A stretch of DNA of 33,487 bases from an uncultured Acidimicrobiales bacterium (GCA_905479685.1 CAJQNJ010000193.1:1-33487); one strand, 5' to 3'; shown: positions 1 to 8,256, counted from the stretch's first letter. Numbers and translations: made by a program. Notes: generated from the sequence alone by a model not told the origin.

Positions 1-865
1 CGTAGCTGCTTGCCCCGCCGATCCGTCCTGCTTCATCGTCGCTGAGCTCTCGCGTCATCGACCCCCAGGTGATGAGGGGGATCAGGTGTTTGTGAAGAAA
101 TCCGAAGCCCTCGGTGAAACCGTTGGTGGCGAGCACCACGATCGGCGCGGAGACGGAGCCGCGCTCGGTGTGGACCGTGTGTGGGGGTCCGAACTCGATG
201 TTGGTGACCATCGAGTTCTCGAATACCCGTATGTTTTCGGGAAGTGTGTCTGCGAGGCCTCGAACCATCGCGGCAGGTTGTACGAGATAGCAGTGGGGTG
301 CGTGCAGGGCAGCGCTGTAGTAGCTGGTGCCGAAGAGTTCTTCACAATCGTTCGCGGAAATCGTCGAGTACTCCTCGTCGATGCCATCGAGGCTTTCGGC
401 GAACTGTCTGAGCATCCGGACGCCGCGCGATGTCGCTGCAGCATGGTATTTGCCCTCTTTGACCCACTGGCAATCGATCTTGTTGGCGGTGATCACCGTG
501 TCGAGGTAGTCGAGGCCCGCCCGGTTCATCGTGATCGCCGCCGTGGCCGCTGCCTTCGCATCGGCAAAACTCTTGGCTCGAAGATTGTGTGCGTGGTCGA
601 TCGCGAATCCCGAGGAACGTCCCGCAGCATTGTTCCCGATTCGGTCACCTTCGACCAGCACGATGTCAGAGCTGGGATCGAGCTCGGCCAGACGACGGGT
701 CGCAGCCAGCCCTGAATACCCGCCACCGATCACCAGATAGTCACACGAGATGTTTCCGGTGAGGATTGAAGGCTCGTCTGGCGGGGGCAGGATTTCGTGC
801 CAGCCGTTGTTGTTGTCGTAGGTCGGTATCAGCGAGATGGCACTCGATGTACGCGTCGTGCTCAC
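1..865 (-). CDS. FAD-dependent amine/amino-acid oxidoreductase (DAO family), 3' end cut by window edge
   Basis: This gene is absent from the ORF track because it runs off the left edge. Reading the minus strand from GTG at 865 gives about 288 residues. Near residue 45 there is a dinucleotide-binding motif, DYLVIGGGYSGLAATRRL, followed by an acidic beta-strand end (VLVEGDRIG) and NNAAGRSSGFAID, the layout of DadA/PuuB-like FAD oxidases. The start is in 'NNNGWHEILPPP', a tryptophan/proline-rich leader typical of gamma-glutamylputrescine oxidase relatives. The GTG overlaps the TGA of the upstream aldehyde dehydrogenase by four bases, so the two are probably translationally coupled. Family enzymes oxidise the C-N bond of amines or amino acids to imines, releasing ammonia or an amine and H2O2. 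The substrate is not readable from sequence; a proline/hydroxyproline derivative or N-methyl amino acid would fit the neighbours. Confidence 0.85.
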   Translation of the reverse strand, partial: MSTTRTSSAISLIPTYDNNNGWHEILPPPDEPSILTGNISCDYLVIGGGYSGLAATRRLAELDPSSDIVLVEGDRIGNNAAGRSSGFAIDHAHNLRAKSFADAKAAATAAITMNRAGLDYLDTVITANKIDCQWVKEGKYHAAATSRGVRMLRQFAESLDGIDEEYSTISANDCEELFGTSYYSAALHAPHCYLVQPAAMVRGLADTLPENIRVFENSMVTNIEFGPPHTVHTERGSVSAPIVVLATNGFTEGFGFLHKHLIPLITWGSMTRELSDDEAGRIGGASSY

Positions 866-2442
866 TGCAGGTCGATCCAGATTGTCTTGAGTTCGGTGTA
901 CTGCTCGTGCGCATGCAGGCTCTTGTCCCGGCCGCCGAACCCCGAGAGGCCAAAGCCACCGAATGGTGTGGCCGCGTCGCCCTCCCCATAGGTGTTCACG
1001 GTGATGGTTCCGGCTCGGATCGCTCGTGCAGCCAGGTGGGCGGTTCGCAGATCAGACGTGAACACCGAGGCGGCAAGACCGTACGCGGTGTCGTTGGCGA
1101 TCTGGATCGCCTCTTCGGGCTGATCGAAGGTGATCACACTCAGAACCGGTCCGAAGATTTCTTCAGTCGCAAGGCGCATTCCTGGGGTCACGTTGTCGAA
1201 GATCGTGGGTTCGACGAATGTGCCACCTGTGGTCTGCAGGACCTGGCGTCCTCCGAGTACACAGTCGGCCCCATCGACATGACCCGAGTTGATGTTGTCG
1301 AGAACTTTGTTCAAGTGGTCGGGCTCGATCATCGCCCCGATCTTCGTCTCGGGGTCAAGTGGATCGCCCACGACCCATTCTCGACTCTTCTCGAGCACGA
1401 GTTCGAGTAGTTCGTCCTTTCGACTCCGATGCACGATGAGGCGCGAATTCGACGAGCAGTTCTGTCCACCATTCCAATAGATCGCGTTGGCGGCGTGGTC
1501 CGCGATGCTGTCGAGGTCATCGGCATCGTGCATAACGACGAAGGGATTCTTGCCACCGCACTCGAGCAGGACCCGTTTCAGGTTCGAGTCGGCGGAATAG
1601 TGGAGAAAGCGACGCCCGGTCTCGGTTGAACCGGTGAATGCGAGAGCGTCGACGGCGTGATGTCGTCCCAAGGGTTCACCCACCTCGGGTCCGAAGCCGG
1701 GAACGACGTTGATGACGCCGTCGGGTATTCCCGCCTCGGTCGCGAGTTCAGCGAGGCGAAGGGTTGTGATCGAGGTTTGTTCGGCCGGCTTGAGCACACA
1801 CGTGTTTCCGGTCGCGAGGATCGGGCCGAGCTTCCACGCGGCCATGAGCAGTGGGAAGTTCCACGGCAGCACGACGCCGACGACCCCAATTGGTTCACGC
1901 ACGATCATCGAAACGATGCCGGGCCCCGATGGGCTGAGCATGTCATTGACCTTGTCGGTCGCCTCTGCGTGCCACCGAATCGTTTCGATGGTCTCGACGA
2001 GATCGATGTTCGCCGTGTCGGCAATTGGTTTGCCGCCCTCGAGGGTCTCGATCGTTGCGAGCTCGGTTGCGTGCGCCTCGATGAGCGTGGCGAACCGTTG
2101 GATCAGTCGTTTGCGCTCTCCGGGGGTCAGGCGACTCCACGGACCATGAAATGCAGTTCGTGCTGCGGCAACGGCCCGGTCGACATCGACCGAATCGCAG
2201 CGTGCGATCTGGGCAAGCTCCTCACCAGTTGCGGGGTTGATGGTCGCGAACGTCTGCCCTGAGGCTGCCGGCACAGGCCGGCCACCGATCATGGCCTGGG
2301 TGGGGAGGTGGAGGGAGCGGGCCAACTGATTCGCGGCGGAGCCGGAGTTGCGCGCCTTCGCTCTCTTGGCAGGCGCCCTCTTCGCCGGCGTTTTCTTGAC
2401 TGGCGTCTTCTTTGCCGGGGTTGTCTTCTTCTTTGGGGTCAT
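862..2442 (-). CDS. Aldehyde dehydrogenase, PuuC-like, with Lys/Pro/Ala-rich N-terminal tail
   Basis: A 526-residue NAD(P)-dependent aldehyde dehydrogenase. Seen: PWNFP (about 193-197), cofactor-binding Lys in LKPAE (218), general-base Glu in LLECGGK (294) and nucleophile Cys in GGQNC (329). The C-terminus GRDKSLHAHEQYTELKTIW closely resembles the gamma-glutamyl-aminobutyraldehyde dehydrogenase PuuC type. I start at ATG 2442 rather than the track's 2499 because this ATG forms an ATGA overlap with the stop of the upstream lyase. Residues 1-31 are an odd tail of repeated PAKK/PVKK/PAKR units, like histone H1 or AlgP tails, not part of the normal fold. The gene is the middle of a three-gene operon (lyase, this gene, FAD oxidase). 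It probably oxidises an aldehyde made by one of those neighbours; the exact substrate is unknown. Confidence 0.93.
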   Translation of the reverse strand: MTPKKKTTPAKKTPVKKTPAKRAPAKRAKARNSGSAANQLARSLHLPTQAMIGGRPVPAASGQTFATINPATGEELAQIARCDSVDVDRAVAAARTAFHGPWSRLTPGERKRLIQRFATLIEAHATELATIETLEGGKPIADTANIDLVETIETIRWHAEATDKVNDMLSPSGPGIVSMIVREPIGVVGVVLPWNFPLLMAAWKLGPILATGNTCVLKPAEQTSITTLRLAELATEAGIPDGVINVVPGFGPEVGEPLGRHHAVDALAFTGSTETGRRFLHYSADSNLKRVLLECGGKNPFVVMHDADDLDSIADHAANAIYWNGGQNCSSNSRLIVHRSRKDELLELVLEKSREWVVGDPLDPETKIGAMIEPDHLNKVLDNINSGHVDGADCVLGGRQVLQTTGGTFVEPTIFDNVTPGMRLATEEIFGPVLSVITFDQPEEAIQIANDTAYGLAASVFTSDLRTAHLAARAIRAGTITVNTYGEGDAATPFGGFGLSGFGGRDKSLHAHEQYTELKTIWIDLQ

Positions 2443-3470
2443 CGTGCCGCTCCGCTCTGCTCGGTCCGTTTGACCAGCCAGTCCTGCTCGTCGTCCCACT
2501 CACGCCATTTCAAGCGAGATCGCTGCACGTTGTTGATCGGCAGGGCCGAGAGTCCGGCCTCGATCGCAAGACGAGCGGCACCGGTCACCGGCATCTGGGG
2601 CCGCCGCACTGGTCCCATGGTCCGGCCGACCATCTCTGTTGCAGCTTTGACTCCAGGGAGAAATCCGACGTCTAGCTCGTTCTCCCACATGAACGCGTTG
2701 ATGGGCCACATCGCTTTCCACAATTCGAGTGCTTCGGCGAGCTTGCCAGCATCGATGAGTTCGACGAGTTGCACACATTCGTGCGGCATGATGTTGGCAC
2801 ATCCCCAGATCATCCCGGCTGCTCCAGCCATGAGTGCATATGGCGCAAGGGGATCTACCCCACAAAGCACCTTCGCATTGCTGCCTTCGCTGATGGCGAC
2901 GAGCTTCTGAATGCGGCTGAGGTCTCCTTGGCTGTCCTTCATGTATCGGATGTTGTCGATCGCGAGGAGTTGGCGATACATGGCCGGGGTGATCTCTACT
3001 CCGCTCGCGGCAGGGGTGTTGTAGAGCACGATGTCGGACGCCACCGCCTGAGCCACACGTTCGTAGTGGTAGAGGACGCCACGTTCGAAGGGACTCTCGA
3101 GCCATGGTGGGAGAACCATGATGGCGTCTGCGCCATGGTCGACGGCGTGTTTCGACGACTCGACCGTGTCGGTCACGCTCATCTCAGAAGTCTGGACCAT
3201 CACGGGTACCCGACCATCGATGTGTGGAAGACACAGCTCCACGACTCGACGCTTCTCGTCGGGCCGCAAGTAGGCGTACTCGCCTGTCCCGGAAAGAACG
3301 AGCAATCCATGCACGCCGGCATCGAGCAGCCAGTCGAGGTGGTCGAGAAGAGCAGGCTCGTCGATCCGCTCGCCAGCGTCGATCATCGGCATCGCCACGG
3401 CGACGATGACACCATGGAAATCCCTTGAGGCATGGTCTCCATCGTCGGCGGTCGGGACGTTGTTCTGCAT
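2439..3470 (-). CDS. DHDPS/N-acetylneuraminate lyase family protein (class I aldolase-type lyase or dehydratase)
   Basis: A 343-residue (beta/alpha)8 lyase of the DapA/NanA superfamily. Seen: the substrate-loop signature LSGTGEYAYL (about 59-68), the catalytic Tyr in LYNTP (150) and the Schiff-base Lys in YMKDSQGD (178). It is about 40 residues longer than typical DapA because of a C-terminal extension. SGTGE instead of GTTGE argues against true dihydrodipicolinate synthase and fits catabolic members such as ketodeoxyglucarate dehydratase, 4-hydroxy-2-oxoglutarate aldolase or pyrroline-hydroxy-carboxylate deaminase. The track opens at 3485, but an ATG at 3470 lies 7 bases after a -10 hexamer that itself has a perfect TTGACA 18 bases upstream, so a leaderless start at 3470 is preferred. 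It leads an operon with an aldehyde dehydrogenase (ATGA overlap) and FAD oxidase, divergent from a LysR gene. Confidence 0.88.
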   Translation of the reverse strand: MQNNVPTADDGDHASRDFHGVIVAVAMPMIDAGERIDEPALLDHLDWLLDAGVHGLLVLSGTGEYAYLRPDEKRRVVELCLPHIDGRVPVMVQTSEMSVTDTVESSKHAVDHGADAIMVLPPWLESPFERGVLYHYERVAQAVASDIVLYNTPAASGVEITPAMYRQLLAIDNIRYMKDSQGDLSRIQKLVAISEGSNAKVLCGVDPLAPYALMAGAAGMIWGCANIMPHECVQLVELIDAGKLAEALELWKAMWPINAFMWENELDVGFLPGVKAATEMVGRTMGPVRRPQMPVTGAARLAIEAGLSALPINNVQRSRLKWREWDDEQDWLVKRTEQSGAAR

Positions 3471-3507
3471 AGAAGCGATTGTCATGCATAGTTTGCGGTC
3501 GTGTCAA
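3468..3507 (-). promoter_or_regulatory. Promoter of the lyase operon (TTGACA-N18-GACAAT), leaderless type
   Basis: On the minus strand TTGACA (3507-3502) is followed by 18 bases, then GACAAT (3483-3478), 7 bases and ATG (3470). The -35 is a perfect consensus, the -10 matches four of six. Transcription would start at or next to the ATG, leaving no room for a ribosome site, consistent with leaderless translation common in actinobacteria. Confidence 0.55.
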
Positions 3508-3526
3508 CTTATGTCATACTCATCGA
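3493..3526 (+). promoter_or_regulatory. Possible leaderless promoter of LysR gene, overlapping the divergent promoter
   Basis: TTGCGG (3493-3498), 16 bases, CATACT (3515-3520), then six bases to GTG (3527). It physically overlaps the divergent lyase promoter, so one bound LysR dimer could affect both. A direct repeat TGTCA at 3502 and 3512, one helical turn apart, lies in the overlap and could be part of the operator. Confidence 0.35.
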
Positions 3527-4384
3527 GTGAAGCTGGACGTGGAATCGCTCCGTGCCTTGAAGGCCGTTGTCGATACCGGCACGTTCACCGAGGCTGCGGC
3601 TCGTCTCGGGATGACACAAAGTGCGGTCAGCTGGAAGATCAAACGGCTCGAAGAACGGGTCGGACTCGAGCTGGTCAAACGAGGGAGCGAGATCGAGGCG
3701 ACACCAGACGGACGAGACTTGTTGATGTACGGCGAACGCATGCTCGAGGCTCACGACGATGCCGTTGAACATCTGAGCCGATCCGACCTCGCTGGCGTGG
3801 TCCGTCTCGGCACAAATGAAGACCTCCGTGGTGGCGAGCTCGCAGATGTGCTCGCACGTTTCGGACGTATGTACCCACAGATCCATCTCGATGTGCGGGT
3901 ACAGCTCAGTGGCGCCGTTGGTGAGTGGCTCGAAGATGGCGAAGTCGATCTGGCGGTGGTCCAGATCGAAGCCGACAATGTTCGTCCCGACGACGTGGTG
4001 CTCTGGACCGAACCACTGACCTGGGTACATGGCTTCGAAGTTCGCTTCGATCCGAGCGAGGTGACACCGGTCGTCTCCTTCGGTCCCGGCCTCGTATATC
4101 TCGACGCCGCAGAGGAGTCGCTCCGGCGAGGTGGACTCCGGTGGAGGACGATTCTCGAGTGCCCCATGCTTTCGGGTGTTCAGGCCGCTGTCGAGGCGGG
4201 ACTGGGGATCTGTGCACTCAACACTCGCAACATCACCTCGTCCATGGCGATATGGGATCGAGCGGCTGATCATCCACTTCCACACCTCAGCGAGGTCATT
4301 CGAACGCTTCCCGGAGGCGACGCAGAGGTGTTGGCCGCTCTACGCGAAACCCTGACAAACGCTCTGGTAGAGAAACGAACGTGA
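3527..4384 (+). CDS. LysR-family transcriptional regulator
   Basis: A 285-residue LysR-type regulator. The N-terminal winged helix-turn-helix is clear: LRALKAVVDTGTFTEAAARL, then MTQSAVSWKIKRLEERVG. The effector-binding domain follows (VRLGTNEDLRGGELADVLARF, with VEAGLGICAL near the C-terminus). I start at GTG 3527 (MKLDVESL), where the family alignment begins; the extra 16 residues of the track ORF (from 3479) overlap the divergent promoter and contain unlikely CxxC-rich sequence. It is transcribed away from the lyase operon and is followed after 15 bases by the MttB-like gene, so it likely controls both sides of the divergent region in response to a pathway intermediate. The effector is unknown. 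Confidence 0.92.
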   Translation: MKLDVESLRALKAVVDTGTFTEAAARLGMTQSAVSWKIKRLEERVGLELVKRGSEIEATPDGRDLLMYGERMLEAHDDAVEHLSRSDLAGVVRLGTNEDLRGGELADVLARFGRMYPQIHLDVRVQLSGAVGEWLEDGEVDLAVVQIEADNVRPDDVVLWTEPLTWVHGFEVRFDPSEVTPVVSFGPGLVYLDAAEESLRRGGLRWRTILECPMLSGVQAAVEAGLGICALNTRNITSSMAIWDRAADHPLPHLSEVIRTLPGGDAEVLAALRETLTNALVEKRT

Positions 4385-4399
4385 GGAGGGTATGACGCG

Positions 4400-5944
4400 A
4401 TGACCGCAACCGAACCAGCAGCGACCGCTCCCAAACGCCGAGGACGTAGTGCTCGTCGCGCGACTCGAGAAGCGAACACCGTCCAGTGGTTGCCCGAGCT
4501 GACCCGTGGCATTCCGTACCTCGACATCGTTCCGCACGAGCAGCTTCTGCGAATCCACGATGCCTCGATGTCGATCCTCGAGGAGGTCGGAATCGAGTTC
4601 CGTGATGACGAGGCGATCTCGATGTGGAAGGCATCTGGAGCGCGGGTCGAGGGGTACCGGGTACGTATCGATCGGGAGCACTTGATGGCCCTGATCTCGA
4701 CCGCACCGTCCGAATACACGATGATTTCTCGAAATCCAGACCATTCCGTGTCCCTCGGAGGAAGAAAGACCATCTTCACCCCTGCGTACGGAGCACCGTT
4801 TGTCCTGGACATGGAGAACCGAAGGCGCCACGCGCGCCTCGAGGACTTCAACAACTTCGCCAAGATCGCACAGCTCGAGCCAGCGATGCACATGGCCGGT
4901 GGAGTCTTGTGCGAACCGATGGACGTACCCGTTCCGCATCGACACCTGGAGATGACCTACAGCCTCCTCAGATACAGCGACAAGCCTCTCATGGGGTCTG
5001 TGACCTCACGAGAACGGGCCGAGCAGTCGCTTCACATGATGGGAATCGTGTTCGGACACGACGTCGTAGCTGACACGACCGTGAGCACATCCCTCGCGAA
5101 CTGCAACTCGCCGCTCGTCTGGGACCAGACGATGCTCGATGCGGTCAAGGTGTATGCCGCGTCCAACCAGGCGATGCTGTTCAGCCCTTTCGTGCTGGGC
5201 GGAGCGAGCACGCCGGCAAGCACCGTTGGAGCCGTCGCACAACTGAGCGCCGAAGCCCTTGCTGGTGTGGCGTTCATGCAGATGATTCGCCCCGGCTCGC
5301 CCTCGGTCTACGGGCAGTGGACGGCGACCGTTGCGATGAACTCCGGAGCACCGCTTGCGGGAACCCCAGAGATCGACCACATCAACATGTTGGTCGGCCA
5401 GCTCGCACGGTTCTACGAGCTTCCGTGGCGGTGCAGCGGGGGTTGTTCGTCCTCGAAGCTGGTCGATGCCCAAGCGGGATACGAGTCCGCGCGAAACATG
5501 TACGGCGTCCTCATGGCCGGAGCGAACTTCGTGCTGTCGACCACCGGCTACCTCGAGAGTGCGCTCTGCCAGAGTTATGCGAAGGCCATGCTCGACGGCG
5601 AGCAGATGCGCATGATGTACAAGCTGGGCAGCGGTGTCAACATGGAGGAACTCGATCCGGCAATGGACGCAGTGAGAGAGATCGAACCCGGCGATCATTA
5701 CCTCGGCACGCAACACACGCTTGCGAATTTCGAGACCGCGTTCTTCATGCCCAAGCTCATGGACGGCGACAGCTACGAGCAATGGAACGCAATGGGGGCT
5801 GTCGACTCGAACACCCGGGGCCTCACGATGGCGCGGACCGCTCTGGCCGACTACGAAGAGCCAGCGATGGACAGTGCGGTGCTCGAAGAACTTGGTGCCT
5901 ATCGCGATCGGCTGTGTTCTGAACTGCCCGAGGGAATCTCGTGA
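4400..5944 (+). CDS. MttB-superfamily (trimethylamine methyltransferase-like) protein, non-pyrrolysine
   Basis: A 514-residue member of the MttB superfamily. Seen: an Arg/Ala-rich N-terminus (about 25 residues), then a conserved entry region (YLDIVPHEQLLRIHDASMSILEEVGIEF), GAPFVLDMENRRRHARLEDF, and glycine-rich barrel strands such as VLGGASTPAST and CSSSKLVDAQAGYESA. There is no in-frame amber codon, so this is the pyrrolysine-free branch that in anaerobes includes glycine betaine (MtgB) and proline betaine (MtpB) methyltransferases, which move a methyl group to a corrinoid protein. GGAGGG at 4385-4390 is well placed for ATG 4400. The gene is the first of an MttB-SDR-SDR set after a LysR regulator. 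No corrinoid protein or reactivating enzyme is in the window, so the methyl acceptor is unknown. The substrate is inferred from the nearby betaine/sarcosine genes. Confidence 0.88.
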   Translation: MTATEPAATAPKRRGRSARRATREANTVQWLPELTRGIPYLDIVPHEQLLRIHDASMSILEEVGIEFRDDEAISMWKASGARVEGYRVRIDREHLMALISTAPSEYTMISRNPDHSVSLGGRKTIFTPAYGAPFVLDMENRRRHARLEDFNNFAKIAQLEPAMHMAGGVLCEPMDVPVPHRHLEMTYSLLRYSDKPLMGSVTSRERAEQSLHMMGIVFGHDVVADTTVSTSLANCNSPLVWDQTMLDAVKVYAASNQAMLFSPFVLGGASTPASTVGAVAQLSAEALAGVAFMQMIRPGSPSVYGQWTATVAMNSGAPLAGTPEIDHINMLVGQLARFYELPWRCSGGCSSSKLVDAQAGYESARNMYGVLMAGANFVLSTTGYLESALCQSYAKAMLDGEQMRMMYKLGSGVNMEELDPAMDAVREIEPGDHYLGTQHTLANFETAFFMPKLMDGDSYEQWNAMGAVDSNTRGLTMARTALADYEEPAMDSAVLEELGAYRDRLCSELPEGIS

Positions 5945-6711
5945 TCGGCCTTACGGGGCGCGTCGCCGTCGTCACCGGAGCGACATCGGGAATCGGAGCC
6001 GCAACAGCTATGGCCTTCGCCGATGCGGGAGCGCAGGTGGTGTTGTCCGGGAGAAGTAGTGCAGGAGCCGAGGCCACGGCCACGGCGATCGCGGCTGTGG
6101 GCGGAGACACCCGAATCATGCTCGGTGACGTCACTGATCCAAGCTTTTGTGACGCGCTGGTCGCGTTCGCATCGACCGAATTCGGAAGCATCGATGTGCT
6201 GGCAAACGTCGCTGGAACGATCACTCGAGGCGATGTCACCGAGACGACCGACTCCGAATGGCACCAGAACATGAGGGTGAACGTCGACAGTGTCTTCTTC
6301 ATGTCGCGGGCCGCAGTCCGGGCGATGCGAACACAGGGCAGTGGTGGGACGATCGTGAACCTGGCGTCGAACGTCGGCATCGTCGGGAGCGGAGGTCTCC
6401 CCGCCTATTGCGCATCCAAGGGTGCGGTTGTCCTTCTCACCAAGGCAATGGCGCTCGATCACGCGGCGGAAGGTATTCGAATCAACGCATTGTGTCCGGG
6501 GGCAGTCGATACGCCGTTGCTGGTTTCGGGACACGAGAAGACCGGTCGAACCCCAGATGAGGTCTTCGCCTCGAACATCGCCGGGATCCCCGAAGGTCGA
6601 ATACCGTCACCCGAGGAAATCGCGAAGTCGATGCTCTATCTGGCGAGCGATGCTTCGAGTCATGTGACCGGCGTCGCGCTCCCGATCGACGGTGGATATG
6701 TCGCCGGATAG
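5941..6711 (+). CDS. Short-chain dehydrogenase/reductase (SDR) 1
   Basis: A 256-residue classical SDR. Seen: the NAD(P)-binding TGATSGIG near residue 12, NVAG in place of the usual NNAG, catalytic Ser in NLASNVG, and YCASK carrying the catalytic Tyr and Lys, followed by the C-terminal PIDGGYV. The start GTG overlaps the TGA of the MttB-like gene by four bases, which implies coupled translation and a shared pathway. Family members oxidise alcohols or reduce ketones on small substrates; this one and the next gene could act on a hydroxy or keto acid derived from the methylated substrate. The substrate cannot be told from sequence. Confidence 0.92.
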   Translation: MIGLTGRVAVVTGATSGIGAATAMAFADAGAQVVLSGRSSAGAEATATAIAAVGGDTRIMLGDVTDPSFCDALVAFASTEFGSIDVLANVAGTITRGDVTETTDSEWHQNMRVNVDSVFFMSRAAVRAMRTQGSGGTIVNLASNVGIVGSGGLPAYCASKGAVVLLTKAMALDHAAEGIRINALCPGAVDTPLLVSGHEKTGRTPDEVFASNIAGIPEGRIPSPEEIAKSMLYLASDASSHVTGVALPIDGGYVAG

Positions 6712-7444
6712 ACGAGTCGCTCTGGTCACCGGCGGAGCGCAGAGCATCGGTGCTGCAATCGCGGATGGGTTGGCTGCGTCGGGTGTCTCCGTTGTTGTTG
6801 GTGACCTGCAGGCCTCCGACAGCCACATGAGCTATTCCCTCGACGTGTCCGACGAGGAAAGTGTTTCGGCTGCCATCCAGAAGGTCATCGGCGAACATGG
6901 ACGCCTCGATGTTGTGGTCAACAATGCAGGGATCATGTTGGAGACCCGGATCGATGAGCAGGACCGCGCGAGCTGGGACAGGATGCTTGCCGTCAACCTG
7001 ACCGGTCCGATGCTCGTCACGAAACACGCTGCGCCACACTTGGCAGCCAGTGGTGACGGGGCGATTGTGAATGTGGGATCGATCGAGGGTGATCGCTGCA
7101 ATCCCAACCACGCCGCATATGCCGCCACGAAGTCGGGAGTGCATGGGTTGACACGAGCTACGGCGATCGATCTGGGCCCGATGGGCGTGCGATGTAATGC
7201 CATCGCACCGGGATGGATCGATACACCACTCAACTCGAGCTACGTCGATGCACATCCTGATCGGCAGGTCGTCATCGACGCGCTCGCGGACTTGCACCCG
7301 GTCGGTCGAGTTGGTGCACCGGCCGACGTCGCCGATGTCGTCGTGTGGTTGGCCAGCGCGGAGAGTCGATTCGTGACCGGCCAGGTCATCACGATTGATG
7401 GCGGGAGAACTGCTCGGCCGCCGCTTCCCGGGATCCTTCAGTAG
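6698..7444 (+). CDS. Short-chain dehydrogenase/reductase (SDR) 2
   Basis: A 248-residue classical SDR with all hallmarks: TGGAQSIG, VVNNAG, catalytic Ser in NVGSIEG, YAATK, and TIDGG near the end. The track opens at GTG 6692; ATG 6698 (MSPDRRVALVTGG) gives the usual short lead before the first beta strand. It overlaps the end of SDR 1 by 14 bases, so both are cotranslated. An Asp (VVGDLQ) ends the second beta strand, which usually favours NAD(H) over NADP(H). Last gene of the LysR-MttB-SDR-SDR run; the next gene is convergent. Confidence 0.9.
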   Translation: MSPDRRVALVTGGAQSIGAAIADGLAASGVSVVVGDLQASDSHMSYSLDVSDEESVSAAIQKVIGEHGRLDVVVNNAGIMLETRIDEQDRASWDRMLAVNLTGPMLVTKHAAPHLAASGDGAIVNVGSIEGDRCNPNHAAYAATKSGVHGLTRATAIDLGPMGVRCNAIAPGWIDTPLNSSYVDAHPDRQVVIDALADLHPVGRVGAPADVADVVVWLASAESRFVTGQVITIDGGRTARPPLPGILQ

Positions 7445-7451
7445 CGAACAT

Positions 7452-7487
7452 GGTCAGGCGCGAACCCGTGTCCGCGTGTGACTGACC
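7452..7487. terminator. Possible hairpin between convergent genes
   Basis: GGTCAG at 7452-7457 pairs with CTGACC at 7482-7487, and GC-rich inner bases could extend the stem with a bulge. It lies in the 44-base gap between the converging SDR and LLM genes, where a two-way terminator is expected. No U-run follows, so support is weak. Confidence 0.3.
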
Positions 7488-7488
7488 G

Positions 7489-8256
7489 CTAGAGCGAGTC
7501 CCGCCAGTCGATGAACTGCTGGATGCCGGACAGGTCGTACTCCGGTCCGCCGACGCCCAACGTCACCTCGTCGATGTCCACAGCCGCGAGATCGGCGAAC
7601 AGTGCGTCGAAGTCTTCGACCTGATCTCGATCCACACCGACCGAACGGGTGATCTCGGATGGTTCGCGGCCGACCTTGGCGCACCAGTCGTCGAGGATTC
7701 CGGACTTTCGTTTCCACTCCTCGCCCCACCAGAAGTGCCAGATGTCCGCGTGTCGTGCGACATACTGCAGCGTCTTTTTCTCACCGCCACCGCCGATCAG
7801 AAGCGGGATCTTCCTGGTCGGCGCCGGATTGAGCTTTCCCAGGCGGTCCTCGATGACCGGAAGTGCTTCGCCGAGGCGGTTCAATCGGCCACCTGCGGTC
7901 CCGAACTCATAGCCATACTCGTGATAGTCGCGTTCGAACCATCCAGATCCGATGCCGAGAACGAGTCGACCATCGGAGATGTGATCGACCGTACGGGCCA
8001 TGTCAGCGAGCAAGTTCGGATTCCGATAGGTGTTGCACGTGACGAGGCAGCCGATCTCGACCCGGTTGGTGACCTCTGCCCACGACGCCAGCATCGTCCA
8101 GGCTTCGAAGTGCTCTCCGTCAGGCTCGCCGTAGAGAGGGTAGAAGTGATCCCAGTTGTAGATGACATCAGCTCCCATCTCTTCGGCCGCGATCGCAGCC
8201 TCGCGGATTTGGTTGTACGTCGCGTGCTGGGGGTGAAGCTGTACTGCGATCTTCAT
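7489..8256 (-). CDS. LLM-class (probably F420-dependent) oxidoreductase
   Basis: A 255-residue luciferase-like TIM-barrel protein. Seen: MKIAVQLHPQHATYNQIREAA at the start, the IYNWDHFYP substrate strand, ADMARTVDHISDGRLVLGIGSGW (the family's best-conserved stretch), and IPLLIGGGGEKKTLQYVARHAD. It is shorter than the usual 280-330 residues but close to actinobacterial F420-dependent members. GGGAG a few bases before ATG 8256 serves as ribosome site. It faces the SDR operon and is divergent from a DMT exporter. These enzymes use reduced F420 or FMN on diverse substrates. The F420 assignment is by family and phylum habit; there is no direct evidence, and its link to the osmolyte genes is uncertain. 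Confidence 0.85.
   Translation of the reverse strand: MKIAVQLHPQHATYNQIREAAIAAEEMGADVIYNWDHFYPLYGEPDGEHFEAWTMLASWAEVTNRVEIGCLVTCNTYRNPNLLADMARTVDHISDGRLVLGIGSGWFERDYHEYGYEFGTAGGRLNRLGEALPVIEDRLGKLNPAPTRKIPLLIGGGGEKKTLQYVARHADIWHFWWGEEWKRKSGILDDWCAKVGREPSEITRSVGVDRDQVEDFDALFADLAAVDIDEVTLGVGGPEYDLSGIQQFIDWRDSL

Noticed and set aside
86-715. 209-aa plus-strand ORF
   Set aside because: It is antisense to the FAD oxidase reading with clear motifs; Arg/Val/Asp-rich composition typical of high-GC shadow frames.
2439-3470. True dapA (lysine biosynthesis)
   Set aside because: SGTGE signature, C-terminal extension and operon with oxidase and dehydrogenase point to a catabolic lyase.
4392-4403. Mini-ORF ATG ACG CGA TGA before the MttB-like gene
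   Set aside because: Only two bases from the ribosome site, too close for initiation; most likely chance.
4400-5944. Pyrrolysine (amber) methyltransferase
   Set aside because: No in-frame TAG; the gene ends in TGA and belongs to the pyrrolysine-free branch.
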